From assembly GCA_008704415.1 (NCBI GenBank), contig VXIS01000007.1, positions 62,001-126,000 of the forward strand: a stretch of DNA of 64,000 nt, read 5' to 3'. The position numbers were made by a program, and so were the translations under genes. The stretch's first letter is position 1. Each line of letters begins with the position of its first letter. Below the pieces are notes generated by a model, which was given only the letters and a program-made list of their open reading frames with translations, made no database searches and was not told the DNA's origin. Below are positions 21,870-32,111 of the stretch, one piece after another. The DNA is from Sphaerosporella brunnea (lineage: Eukaryota > Ascomycota > Pezizomycetes > Pezizales > Pyronemataceae).

Positions 21870-23312
21870 TGCCTGAGCCCAGCTTGGAGGAGACCCAACT
21901 GGTACAGAGCGCAGGAAACTACTGCAGAGGAGAGTGAGCAAAGTGCGTGGGAGCGATTTTTCAAACTCTTCTTCGACGAAGAGGTCTTCTCAATCCTTTC
22001 ACACAACACCAACGAGTATGCAAGAGCACGGGGTGCGGGGGAGAGAACTGCAAAACACTCCATTTCACGCTTTCTCAGTAACAACCGTTTTAGAAACCTA
22101 CGGCGATTCCTTCACGTTTCCCCAGTCTTTCGGGAAAGGTTACCTCGCAAGTTGTGGTTTAAGAAGCTACAACCGTTGAGCGACTCCGACATCCTCAAGC
22201 GGCGTTTTCAGCAGTACTGCACACCGGCGAGCGAACAACCTTTAGGCTCGAATTCGCCAACGCTAAGCAAGGTCTCACGGGCGGTACTTCGAATGTGTCT
22301 TGAACTGCAGTATCGTCTTCACCGGTTTGCTCTTTATTACGATAACTACTTCTCCAATATTCCACTTTTCTCAGTCTTGCGGATGTACGGCATTGCAGCT
22401 TGCGGAACGACCAGGACAACATCGGCGAAATATCCCCAGGCACTCAAAATCAGTCGAAGGAGACGACTCAATTGGGGCAAACTAGCTGGCTGCATTGCCA
22501 ACGACGTCCTAGACTTCATCTGGCAAGACAAAAACCTAGTACGCTTCCTGACGACCGCTTTCCCTGGAGACTTTGACGATGTTGAGATGGCCTCACGGTG
22601 ACGACCTCGAACTACTCAATGCAACCGGCAGTTAGTCCAAGAAGTATGGGGGAATCTAGCAAGGAGATGGCTAGCACTTACAACGGCTGCAATACGTTAC
22701 AACTTCCATATGGGCGGGGTAGATATCGCAGATCAGCGGCGCAGCTACTGCTCTATAAAGCTACGCACCGTTCGCAACTGGCTAGCTATATTCTTTTGGC
22801 TGCTGGATACCGCAATTATCAATGCTTATATAATTTGCCAAGAGACCTTTAAAGGCTCCAAGATTCAGTTTTTAGAGGATCACAGGAGATTCCGTATCCG
22901 ATTGGCCTGGAACCTCATGATGGAAAGAGCTTCTCAGATCAATGCTCGCTGGATGGAAGAGGTGAGCACACAGAGAAACCTAGCCCATCACGGAAGATAC
23001 TGTCCTGGAGCGAAGCCTAGTGGCAATACCACTCAGAGCCGTGTGAAACGATATGTGTCGAAGAAGTTTGAACTTTCTCCTCTTCGAAAATCACCTGGCC
23101 ATCATCAAATCACTAGGCTATCGGCTAGGACAAGCAACTCCAGCGTTTTCTGTCGCTTTTGCGTAAAGCAGAAGCATCTACTTGAAGTTCAACGAGTGTT
23201 GGCGAAAATGCCCAAGCCGGGCAAGAAAGGACAGACGGCATATGGTTGTTCTACCTGTAATGTGTTTCTGTATAAGGACTTCTGTGCTCGGGCATATCGC
23301 GAAGAGTTGTAG
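21870..23312 (+). pseudogene. piggyBac-type transposase, damaged
   Basis: One reading frame runs from about 21870 to 23312 with a single in-frame TGA at 22599-22601. It begins with a piggyBac-like NWYRAQETTAEE and AWERFFKLFFDEEVF segment, continues through YDNYFSNIPLF (second catalytic Asp region), HMGGVDIADQ (third Asp) and RNWLAIFFWLLDTAIINAY, and ends in a cysteine-rich zinc domain (CRFCVK...CSTCNVFLYKDFC). Between LKRRFQQYC and LSKVSRAVL about 100 residues expected in the family are absent, including the first catalytic Asp motif. The copy is therefore dead. Frame and codons are otherwise well kept, suggesting recent decay. TTAA sites exist nearby but element ends were not resolved. Confidence 0.85.
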
Positions 23313-23485
23313 ATAGTTAATTCATTATGTTGTGGTGAGGTGGCCGGCGACGCTCCGGAGAGGTGCGCCGGAACTTGAGGTGCTATCACGCGAAAATTTA
23401 CTCACAGATCGTCACTCGCGCCAAGCCACATCGCCGAAATTTAGCGACGTCCATGAAAAGCTACGAAGGGATGTTCATCGATTTT
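23313..23485. other. Spacer between piggyBac remnant and LINE tails
   Basis: No gene. Possibly the 3' flank of the piggyBac element. Confidence 0.3.
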
Positions 23486-23665
23486 GTTTTAATCATATTG
23501 TATTCGGCCGCGTGCGGCCATGACATATATAGAAAAGGAGGCAATGCTACCCCTAGGCTCGGAGTCCTACTGTGAGGCCTACGCCTCTAAAGGAAAAGAA
23601 ACCAAGGAAAATCGCATCAGGTATAAGTACGCGCCAAGGAGATTCGTAACAGGTCATAAGGAATT
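23486..23665 (-). mobile_element. 5'-truncated LINE 3' tail
   Basis: 180 bp equivalent to the 3' untranslated end of the LINEs at 23666 and 31331. Read on the minus strand it ends in the hairpin GGCCGCACGCGGCC (23506-23519 on plus) followed by GAATACAATATGATTAAAAC. It has no coding part, as expected for a severely 5'-truncated insertion. Confidence 0.75.
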
Positions 23666-25445
23666 GTTTGTTTTAATCATAATGTATTCGGCCGCTTGCG
23701 GCCATGACATGTGGCTATATACAGAAAGTCCTCAGGTGTCCACAGACGGGCGTGACTCAAGGAGATGAAGGGTGCACCAAGGAAATTCGTTAAGCAGTAT
23801 GGAAGACGGGAAGGAAAGACATGAATCCGTAATCATTCTTGTGGCCCTTTCGGCCACTTGCCAACCTGGGTACTGCCGAGAAACCAGTGCATCGCGTGTC
23901 TGCCAGGATTTTCCTAACAGGCGTCGGGTTCCTCCTCCACCCCTCTTTGCCGTCCTCACCCGTCACCTCCCTAATCGCCGCCCAGAGGGCATCCTGCTCC
24001 TTACGCCACATGGCGCACCCGCTTGAAGAGGTGCTCCCGTGTCTGTCTTGGCGCCTTTCGGCAGTACCAGCATTTGTCGTCCGTCTTGCGGTTGGTCCAC
24101 ATCAGGTCTGGGGCCGTAGGCGCCTTGTTAAGGCGGAGCTGGTAGTATCGTGATGCCAGCGCCTTCGGGGCCTTCGCTGCAATGCTGTCCCACTTCGCCT
24201 CCCGAGCATACAAGCGATCCGTTACTTACGGATTAAAAATCAATCCGTAATCAAACCGTTAAGCACGGAAAAAAATATTCCGTCAAAAATCCGTAAAAAA
24301 TCCGTAAAAAAATCCGTTAACAAAGTCCATAAAGAACGGCAGCCGGAGAAACCTACTCGCCCACCAAAGGTAGAGTTATCCGGAGCGGGCGGGGGAAGGG
24401 GGGGTCGGGGGTGGAGGGTGGAGGGGGTGGAGGGGGTGAGGAGACTGAAGCTGTTGAGAAGATATTTGGACTTCACACGATGTCGGCAATCACCAAGAGC
24501 TCGCATCATGAAGGATGCAGACAAGTTGTGCAGCAGACGCGTCCGTATTCTCCGGAGCTCCATATAGACATGCAAATCGTACTTTTCAATTCTGACCGGC
24601 AACTCTGCCCTCCCCATGGCCCGTATTGCAACCGTCGCAGCGCTAGAGCTCAATCAATTCCTCACCTTCTCCGTTCACTGCCACCGGAAATATCGCGAGA
24701 TTTCCAGCCTGAAGTTGAGGTTGCAGCGGCAGGCGTTATCTTATTGATGTCATGGCGGTCCGGAAAATCGTCGTATTGGTTGTCTCCCCGCGGACTTGGA
24801 CAACGTCATGACATCACAGCTACTGTCAAGTGTCAACGTCATTTTTGTCATCATCGGCAGCTTCCGCAGGCATGCGCAGTGCGCGTAGCGTTAAGAAAAA
24901 AACGTAAACAAAATTCTGTGAACAACGGGTGGAAAAATCCGTAACGAAATCCGTGACCGACGGATAGAAGATGCGTGAAAAATTCGACCCACTGGATGTC
25001 ACTCGTTTCCGTTAGTCACGTATTTTGTTATCCGTAAAGATACGTCTTTTTGTGCCTCACCCACCCCTGACCCGTAAGTTACGGATTTGTAAATCCGTAA
25101 AGCTCTTTAAATCCGTAGTATACGGATTTTAATCCGTTACTTACGGGTGGCTTGTATGCTCGGGCCTTGCGCTTGTACTAGGATTTAGCCATTAGCTGTC
25201 GGCTGAGCCATGCGTTGCGGTCGCCTGTCCTGGCATTGGTGATAGTCTTCCGACGTGCGCCAACGAGGTGATGTTCGTCTCGGGCGCTCGGTCCGTGCGA
25301 TGCCTGGCAGCTGCCTGATCGGCCATCTCGTTGCCAGGGACGCCCTTGTGTCCTGGGATCCATCTGTACTCGGTGATCCACCCGAGCTGCTGCAACTCCG
25401 CTTCGGCTCGGCGTATACGGGGTAGTAGCCATTGGCCTGCCCCAC
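23666..25445 (-). mobile_element. LINE (non-LTR retrotransposon) 3' part, interrupted
   Basis: Minus-strand remnant of a LINE ORF2. 25445-25178 encodes the end of an RNase H domain, YRWIPGHKGVPGNEMADQAA, with the family HxGxxGNExAD signature. 24208-23740 encodes the C-terminal region: PKALASRYYQLRLNKAP, then a zinc-knuckle-like CWYCRKAPRQTREHLF, then a frayed TRCTG segment. The 3' end carries the GGCCGCAAGCGGCC hairpin (23690-23703) and an AATACA-T-ATGATTAAAAC-type tail. Frameshifts and stops make it inactive. A 944-bp element splits it at a TA. Confidence 0.85.
24211..25154. mobile_element. TA-flanked 944-bp TIR element inside the LINE
   Basis: Starts CAAGCGATCCGTTACTTACG and ends with the complement of CAAGCCACCCGTAAGTAACG. 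The terminal 28 bases match as inverted repeats except for five positions. TA lies on both sides (24209-24210 and 25155-25156). Many ATCCGTAA-type motifs crowd both ends in both orientations, a subterminal-repeat pattern. The interior has overlapping open frames (about 24411-24944) with no recognisable transposase, so it looks non-autonomous. Confidence 0.8.
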
Positions 25446-25860
25446 AGGTCATAAGGAAAAAGGTTATAGCGAAAGGGAAGAAAAGATTAGAAAACACCTT
25501 AGGCCCTAGCCGGCCATGTCCTAACTTTGGTGCTGCTTAAGAAAGCCATCACCGCCTCCGTACAGCGTTCATCGGACAACAGGACCCTGATGGGTGAGCT
25601 CATCCTCCGTCTCTTCTGCCCGTCGGGATGTTCATCGAGTGTGCGCATGAGCTTTTCATCTTGCGGCCGTCAAGCGACGGCGGCTGTGGAAATGGTTGCA
25701 CGTGCATACTCTGCACACTCCTCCTCCACGGCTGATTTCGGCCAATAACTAGAGGTACAAAGAGTAATAGAAAGCCTTTGCGAAACCAGCCGTTGAGGCT
25801 TTCCCACCCATGAACGGACAAAGGAGACACAGCTTATTCTTTCAGCCCCGCGCCAGGAAT
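25446..25860 (-). mobile_element. Second LINE C-terminal fragment
   Basis: On the minus strand 25575-25520 reads DERCTEAVMAFLSSTKV. This closely matches DDRCTEAVMSFLSATKV in the LINE at 31.6 kb, the extreme C terminus of the same ORF2 family. It abuts the 5' side of the LINE at 23666-25445, so one LINE inserted next to or into another. Confidence 0.65.
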
Positions 25861-25931
25861 ATTGTGGAAAAAACCGCTCTCATTTCATTACTCCCACCAT
25901 CAAGCCCACCACAATCCTCACAAGCACAAAA

Positions 25932-26882
25932 ATGACCTGCATCGTCTCTGGTGACTCGGCGTACGTGTCGGCCTTTATCTCACCGTCGTAGCCTGCATCC
26001 TCGCCAGAATCTTTGCGCCATCGCGGACCGCAGGGCTTGCCTCAGGACTCTACGTGCTGTCTTTTGCGATCACTCTCACGCTAATCAAAAACGTTTGTCA
26101 AGGACGGCCGGCGATGCTAGAGCTCTACATGGTGCTCACCGCCACACAATTCCCGAACTTAATGTTAATCATCTCCGGCGCTGCGTTTAGTGGCGTTACA
26201 TCTACTGCCGCGTCCACGCTGGCCCTGGTGTCCCAGTCCGCGGTTACTCTGTGGGTGTGCTGGGGGCGGAGGTATTCGGGGTTGGAGCGATATGAGGCGG
26301 GCTGCGCGAGGTCTGTTAGGTTCTTTGGCGTGGTGGATGTTACCGGAGTGGCTGGGTGTCATGCCGATTGCGGGAATGGGGGTTGTAATCCTGATATTTG
26401 TGTGGGTTGCTTGACCTGCCCTGCGGTCTGAGGAGGATATCTTTCGCTCCTTCTCTGAGGTGCGGAACATCGGTTTGCGTGCCAGGCTGGCGCGGATCGA
26501 TGGCATGGGCGATTGGTCCGCTCAGGTGAACAGGGCGCTGAATTCTGAAGATGGGCCGGCGGAATACACTTCGATTCAGCGGGTGCATGTGGATTGGGCC
26601 GCGACGGATATAGGTGACATTCTGCAGCTGCTGGCGCCTTTGGCGCTGCGTATCTGGTTTACGGAGGATACTCTGCGACTTAGTAGAGTGCAGGTCGACC
26701 AGAATCTGCTCAGTACCGGCCAGTTGCTGCCGTTGTTGGTCGGTATTGTCAGTGTCCTGAGTGTGTTTGCCGGCTGGCTGAACGATCGCCTGTTGAATTT
26801 TGCTAGGGAGCAGACGGTTGCCTCTGAGGATGTGGAGCTGCAGGCCAAAGTGGTTGGGGCGGAGACTACGGCGGCTTGTTGA
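25932..26882 (+). pseudogene. Multi-pass membrane protein gene, broken
   Basis: It resembles fungal integral membrane proteins that begin with a short Cys/Asp motif and a first helix. The ATG gives MTCIVSGDS, then the frame must shift near 25957-25969 to continue GLYLTVVACILARIFAPSRT and SGLYVLSFAITLTLIKNV. It shifts back near 26260, meets an in-frame TGA at 26412-26414 after IAGMGVVILIFVWVA, and continues PALRSEEDIFRSFSEVRNIG to a final helix (LLPLLVGIVSVLSVFAGWL) and a stop at 26882. No GT-AG intron of plausible length explains these breaks. It lies beside the LINE cluster. Base-level errors would be the alternative. Confidence 0.65.
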
Positions 26883-27822
26883 CGTGGTAGCTGTTGTATT
26901 GTTAGGATGAATGGCGAATATGAGTTCTGAAGGAAAGCAGCTGAGCCCTACAAAAAGAAGCACGGTGGTTTGCCTTGCCGCAGTTTCGGGCATTCCACCA
27001 AAGTGAGGGTTCTAGTTTTCTATACGGTTGTGCTGCTCACTTATAGCAAGCCGCAAAACTGAGATTCAAAGACTTTGATCCACTGGCCATAGCCCAAGAG
27101 TGCTGTCTGCCGAGTGATTACTCGTGATGTGGCGAGATACGACCAGTGGTTCTGAGAAAATCAACAGCCCAGCATCCGCCATAGCTCAGCACTGAGGCAA
27201 GTGTCCTGAAACCATTGTCCACGGCAGCAGCTCTCATAGCTAGATCGAGAACGTAGTCTAACAACAAACAAACAAACGGAACTGCATAGCACTGTGCAAG
27301 CTCAGGAACAAAAAGGAACACCCCGCCCCCGCAAGCCCGCCCATAAAATCAGCACAGCCAACAAACTATCGACCAACCCCCCCACCCCCCCCTCCTTCTG
27401 GGTTTTTGCACGTAGCACATCCCTACAGTTACTGCTCTGGTGTTCTGGGCATCTAGAACCATGCGCCCGATCACTGCATCTCCGAGCGAAAGTTTTCCGG
27501 GGATAGTTGGAAGCAGATGGCCCCCGCAAGGCCAGGGCTACCTTGGCAGGCCGTCTGGCCTATATGGCTACAGCTACGCTGCGGTCAGGGAGTTTGTGGA
27601 ACTTTGACAAACGTCGTGACGTTGGTCAAGTGGAATGGGAGTGGGCTCTCAGCAGGCATCAGAATCGAGGTTTCCCTTCACTGGCGATCACTCCACCAGA
27701 AATTCGGTGGCTGAAGCAGCCGCTTCGGCCACAATGGTCGACTACTGACAACACTGAGTGGCATAGTCCATCGAACGGCTTGTCTTTCTAGCCGGCACGG
27801 AGTCAGCTGAATTTTTTCGAGC

Positions 27823-28584
27823 CTAGAAGGCTCGGTAATCGCTTCCTAGTTCTTCGAAGCCAAGCTCTTCCATCCTACGGGCATTGTATTCCTGTAAAAG
27901 GCGCTCTCCGTGGCTTTCGGGGTCGACATTGCGAATAAGGTACCAAATGGTGACAGAAACGGTCCTCGTGAGGGTATCAGTGTTCAGGTTACCCAAGCTA
28001 GTAGTACGAGGAGTGCAGGCAGGATAAAAGAGTGTCGAGGGCTGAAACAAGCCCTCTACACAGGCACACCAAGGCTAGGGTTGGAGAGATCTCTTTCGTT
28101 TTTGTACGATACACCGCTGAGTAAATCGATGAGATTGAATTACAGATATTAACATGATTTGGGCCCACTGATAAGCGTCGGTATCTTCAATGGTGCACTC
28201 AAACCCGGAGCTGTTGCTTGTCTTCCAAAAGCCTGTTGCCGGGGGATATGCACCACACGCAGCTCGAGCTGTTTGTTCTCGAGGGTGGGAGAACATGCGA
28301 CAAATCCATTGGCACGAGTACATATCCTGCGGAAACACACAGGATACTCTGCACGTGTCCCGTGTGTGACCGAGATCAGATCCAATCGACACCGTGGAAA
28401 CCAGCGAATGCGTACGGTAAGACACTCTTTCCCGAAATAGCACGGAGATCTTGTTGTAGTTGAACGATCGAACGAGGTCTCCCGTCCCTTCCCTGCAAGT
28501 TCCCGTCTTTCGTTGCTGGTTCGATATGCGGGGGGGGGGGGGGGGGTCGGTATGGACAGGTGTTTTGGCGGGTGGCTGTGGCAA
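27823..28584 (-). other. Possible minus-strand gene fragment
   Basis: Two open segments have protein-like composition: 28380-28160 (CGAYPPATGFWKTSNSSGFE, then DTDAYQWAQIM) and 27960-27823 (IWYLIRNVDPESHGERLLQE, then RMEELGFEELGSDYRAF and a stop). A GTTAATATC donor near 28151 and a TAG acceptor near 28045 could join them. No family is recognised and the start is not found. This is a suggestion, not a gene call. Confidence 0.25.
28530..28546. repeat. G17 homopolymer
   Basis: Seventeen G in a row, seen directly. Assembly length may be unreliable. Confidence 0.9.
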
Positions 28585-29699
28585 TGCGTTCTGCTATCAA
28601 TAGCGGCGAGTAAGCAGACCCGGTCGTCGTCAAAGAAGATTTCAAATTCCAAGAGTTCTAGAGCTGTTTGCTCACGGACAGGATAGAATCCGATAGATAT
28701 CCGTTTCGAGCTAGCAGAGACGACGGTGGCACAGAACCAGGTGCCTGCTTGCTTGCAATGTGCTCGGCCGCTGCCGTGGGGGGCGGCCAGAAACCCGCAT
28801 GCTTTTCTGCATCCGAGGCGTTGGCATCGGAAGATTCACGTCTAATTTTAGCAACCCCGCTCCCGCCCAGCAACAAAGCAACAACGATGTTCCTCGTTTT
28901 TTGATATGTAGACTATGTAGACTCATTGCAGAGTAGATGATGCCTGGTAGATACCCACCGCAATCTGGCCCGGTTGTCTCCGCTTCGTCGCGTATTTTTG
29001 GACTTGCGATGAGGTTTTTTGCGTTCTTCGTTTTCGCTGTTGCTGTTGCTGCTCCAGAGTCACTCCAACGTTTGGGTTTGGAAGGGGGCAATAACGGCGG
29101 CAAAGGCGCGGGCGGGGGAACACTCCTCCTTGTGGTGGCGATCGGCATGCCCAGCGTTGCATCGTTCCCCACACGATCCACCAACGCCCTGCAGGTGCAG
29201 CATGCACATGTATCCGCCTGCGCTTCCTTCCTTGCACCACTGCACCCCTACGATAGCAGGTGCCTTTGTTGACTGGGCGACTCCGGCTCCATTGGCAGCG
29301 GGGCGCCGCGCAATATCGATCAAACAAGCGTTCAAGTGGGCAGCATTCCTTTCGTCACGCTGTTTTTTGCGAGCAATTGAAGCTGCTTCGCCGTGGTCGC
29401 AAGCAAGCCGCGACGTCATTGCGGACGCCGGACGCCGGACGCTGCGGAACGATGACGGTCATCCGTCAAAGCTTGGACTCCATCCCAACCCTGCAGAGCA
29501 GAGTAGCTCTATCAGCCAGCGTCTTGCAGCCGGTGCAATGCCTGCATACGCTTCCGGATACTTCCAGCCATCATGGTTAAAAGCCCCTCCCCCCGCCCCT
29601 TCTTCTCTTCTCTCCCCACCCGACAAAAACAAAACATCTATTACGACCCTCTACATATCACGAAATCTACGATAGTAATAATAATATCCCACCATCACC

Positions 29700-30334
29700 A
29701 TGAAGTTCGCCGCCGTGTTTTCCTCCCTCCTCGTTGCTGCTTCTGCCGCCGTTATCCCCCGCGACAATGGCTTGGATACGTTCACCCTCCAGGCGCAGAA
29801 GGTTGCGCCCAAACCGCTGCCGTCGTTCGGCGACCTCCAGTGGCTCGGCAGCGGCATACAAAGTGTCGGCGGCCCGCTCGGATGGTTCAACTCGACACAC
29901 ACGCAGTTGAAGGTGTTTATCCAGTACAACGCGACGGAGGGTATCGCGTTCGATTCGACGCAGACGGCAAGGACGGTGTACCTGCGTCCGGAGGGGGAGG
30001 ATGGGTTGAGTGAAGCCGTATTGGGAAATCCTGATGTTCGTCTCTTCCCTTCGGACTATTTAGTGTTTGCTGACAATTATCTGTGATGTAGATGGAAGCA
30101 AATGCCGATCAGATGCGATCTACGAACTTCACGATCAACCCCACCATGGTTAACCCTGGCGAGACCCACTATTTGTTCGGATATCTGAAGCAATACTTCC
30201 ACGCTTGGACCGCATGCCCCAGCACCGAGGGTGACGGCTGGCAGCTTTACTTTGGAAAGCGGAATGGAGGATCGAAGAGGGGTTGCACAGACCCGTTCTC
30301 TCTGGAGGTGTTCTATACTTCCGGAAAGCAGTAG
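29700..30334 (+). CDS. Small secreted protein, family unknown
   Basis: Two exons (29700-30035, 30092-30334) separated by a 56-nt intron with a weak GTTCGT donor and a TAG acceptor, phase 0, giving 192 aa. Residues 1-17 (MKFAAVFSSLLVAASAA) are a signal peptide, followed by VIPRD, a possible dibasic-type processing region. The mature part has three N-glycosylation sequons (NSTH, NATE, NFTI) and two cysteines in the last 35 residues (TACPST and KRGCTDP), which could form one disulfide. It is rich in aromatic and Gly residues. I do not recognise the family. Without splicing the first exon would run on 17 codons to a TGA, so the intron is well supported. Confidence 0.75.
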
Positions 30335-30754
30335 GATGGCAGTCCGGAATTTTGGATGCCGGTGGTATGTGCTTGGCTGAAGAGTGTGGTCGGTGCATAA
30401 TGGAAAGTATATATCAGTAATGGGGCTGATTCATGTCTGCATTTGTTTGGAGTTATTGTGGCTTTTTTTTTCCTAATGGGTCTGTTTCTTGTTAGTATTT
30501 AGCATGTTATGAGGCGAGGTTATGAGGGGACGGTGTCTAAGGTCTGGTTATGATATGATAGCTATGGTTTTATGTATTAAACCTGATGCTTGCTTGCAAT
30601 ATATGCAGAATATACTCTAGTAGAGTACCGAAGAGACCGACTTGTGTGGCAGAACTCCTACCATTGGAAACAAACAGGTTCAAAAAAAACACATCCCTTT
30701 CCAGCCATGAGTTTGAGGGAGATGATGGGAGAGCGGCAGAATCAAACTCATCAA
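30335..30754. other. Flank before the Mutator-like element
   Basis: AT-rich 3' region; no gene. It ends in the 10-bp sequence AACTCATCAA (30745-30754), duplicated on the far side of the element. Confidence 0.5.
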
Positions 30755-30958
30755 GAGTAAAGGTTTTACAATGCCAGCGACCGGTTTACCATGCCGCAGA
30801 CAACGCAACATAATCATCAAAAATCACCTGAAAAAAAATCCAAGGAGGGTCAGACCGAGGATTCGGTTTAGGGGGTTGGGCGAAAGTGCGGGGTGGTGAG
30901 GGCTAGTGGTTATGGTCCATTTGGTTTACCTGTATGAAGTATATTATATAGTACAGTA

Positions 30959-31316
30959 GGGGTATTCAATTTGGCTGAAAACGGCACCATATATGGGTAC
31001 CAGAATATGGACGTCTACTTTCATTTTAGGCACATAATATGCCTTTTCATTTCAATGATGGTCGGGGATCAATAAAGCTCCAAATACCCCACCGATTATG
31101 GCCCTCCACATAATCGCGGCCCACATGCTAGCACTCGCATCCACCGGAATCAGGCGCAAAACAAGCGACAAGAGGAAACAATTTTTACGGCGCATAATAT
31201 GCCCAATTTTTGGCATCTTTTATTGGGGGTATTCAACTGCAACTACAACTACCTATTGTGCCATCGCTAATCAGTGGCCCATATATGGTGCTGTTTTCAG
31301 CCAAATTGAATACCCC
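30959..31316. mobile_element. TA-flanked MITE (GGGGTATTC family), nested
   Basis: 358 bp with 38-base inverted ends starting GGGGTATTCAATTTGGCTGA and differing at one base (AACGGCACC versus AACAGCACC). TA flanks it at 30957-30958 and 31317-31318. There is no coding capacity. It sits inside the 30755-32101 element. Confidence 0.85.
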
Positions 31317-31330
31317 TAGTGGTTTTGTTC

Positions 31331-31907
31331 GTTTTAATCATATTGTATTCGGCCGCTTGCGGCCATGACATATAGAGAGAGGAGACTGTGCTACACCTTA
31401 GGTCGAGGCCTACTCCTGGTGCCTGTGGCCCCTCTAAGGAAATGTGACCAAAGAAATCGTACCCGGTGATTGCTCGCGCCAAGGAAATTCGTATCATGAA
31501 AAAGTACGTAAGGAGATGACAAAAGAGAGACGGAGAGATCAACACATTATGCCACCCCCGTCGGGCCAGGTCCCAACTTTAGTAGCACTTAGGAAGCTCA
31601 TCACAGCTTCCGTGCATCTGTCATCGGCTAATAGGGCCGCCGTAGCCATTGCCGGCCAGCGCTTCTGTTTCCCTTCCTTTGTGGTCTCCGCCACTGTCTT
31701 CCATAGGACCATCTGTTCTTTCTTCCACCGTCTGCAAAACTTAAAAAGGTGGTCTCGTGTCTGGACCGCACCTTGTCATCCGTTCGGCGTCCGGTCCAAT
31801 GAAGGTACGGGCCGGTAGGGGCCTTCCCTACTTGTAGCTGGTAGAAGCGTGACGCGAGGGCCTTCTTAGTCTTGATCGCGGTGGGGTATAGTACAGTGGT
31901 TGGCATG
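31331..31907 (-). mobile_element. LINE 3' fragment
   Basis: Minus-strand LINE tail. From 31890 it encodes KKALASRFYQLQVGKAPTGP and TGRRTDDKV, homologous to the LINE at 24 kb. A later frame gives DDRCTEAVMSFLSATKV (31632-31577), and it ends in the hairpin at 31351-31364 and the ATTAAAAC terminus at 31331. Frame breaks are present. It lies 14 bp from the nested MITE. Confidence 0.8.
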
Positions 31908-32111
31908 AGCTGTCGCGGGATGGTCTTCTTACGGTCTCATTTGTTTTTTTGTCTCATTGTCGCATTGTCATTTTTTTTTGCGCGTGCACGGTGTGCTGTG
32001 TAGATTTTCTTGTGGCATGGTAAACCGGTCGCTGGCATTGTTTTTGTTTTGTTTTAAATCATACAGCGTACACGAGTCGCTGGCATTGTAGACCTTGACT
32101 CAACTCATCAA

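Larger units (their letters stand above)
26883..29699. other. Long region without a clear gene
   Basis: 2.8 kb in which I cannot support a gene. Two minus-strand segments look coding-like (see the 27823-28584 entry). A 17-base G run lies at 28530-28546. The last 100 bases are C/T-rich and lead into the secreted gene at 29700. Confidence 0.5.
30755..32101. mobile_element. Mutator-like TIR element with 10-bp target duplication
   Basis: 1347 bp flanked by AACTCATCAA at 30745-30754 and 32102-32111. The ends are inverted: left GAGTAAAGGTTTTACAATGC, right (complement) GAGTCAAGGTCTACAATGCC. A 28-bp perfect inverted pair starts ACAATGCCAGCGACCGGTTT at 30768 and lies at 32014-32041 on the right, inside the outer copy of the end. 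It contains no transposase; instead it carries a nested MITE (30959-31316) and a LINE tail (31331-31907). Long TIRs and a 9-11 bp duplication are typical of Mutator-like elements, so that class is inferred. Confidence 0.75.

Noticed and set aside
24240..24944. A transposase inside the 944-bp TA-flanked element
   Set aside because: Frames on both strands lack DDE, hAT or other recognisable motifs; treated as non-autonomous.
23486..25860. Repeat-induced point mutation (RIP) as cause of LINE decay
   Set aside because: The LINE remnants keep GC-rich codons and CpG-containing hairpins. I see no obvious C-to-T skew by eye, though a RIP-index calculation would be decisive.
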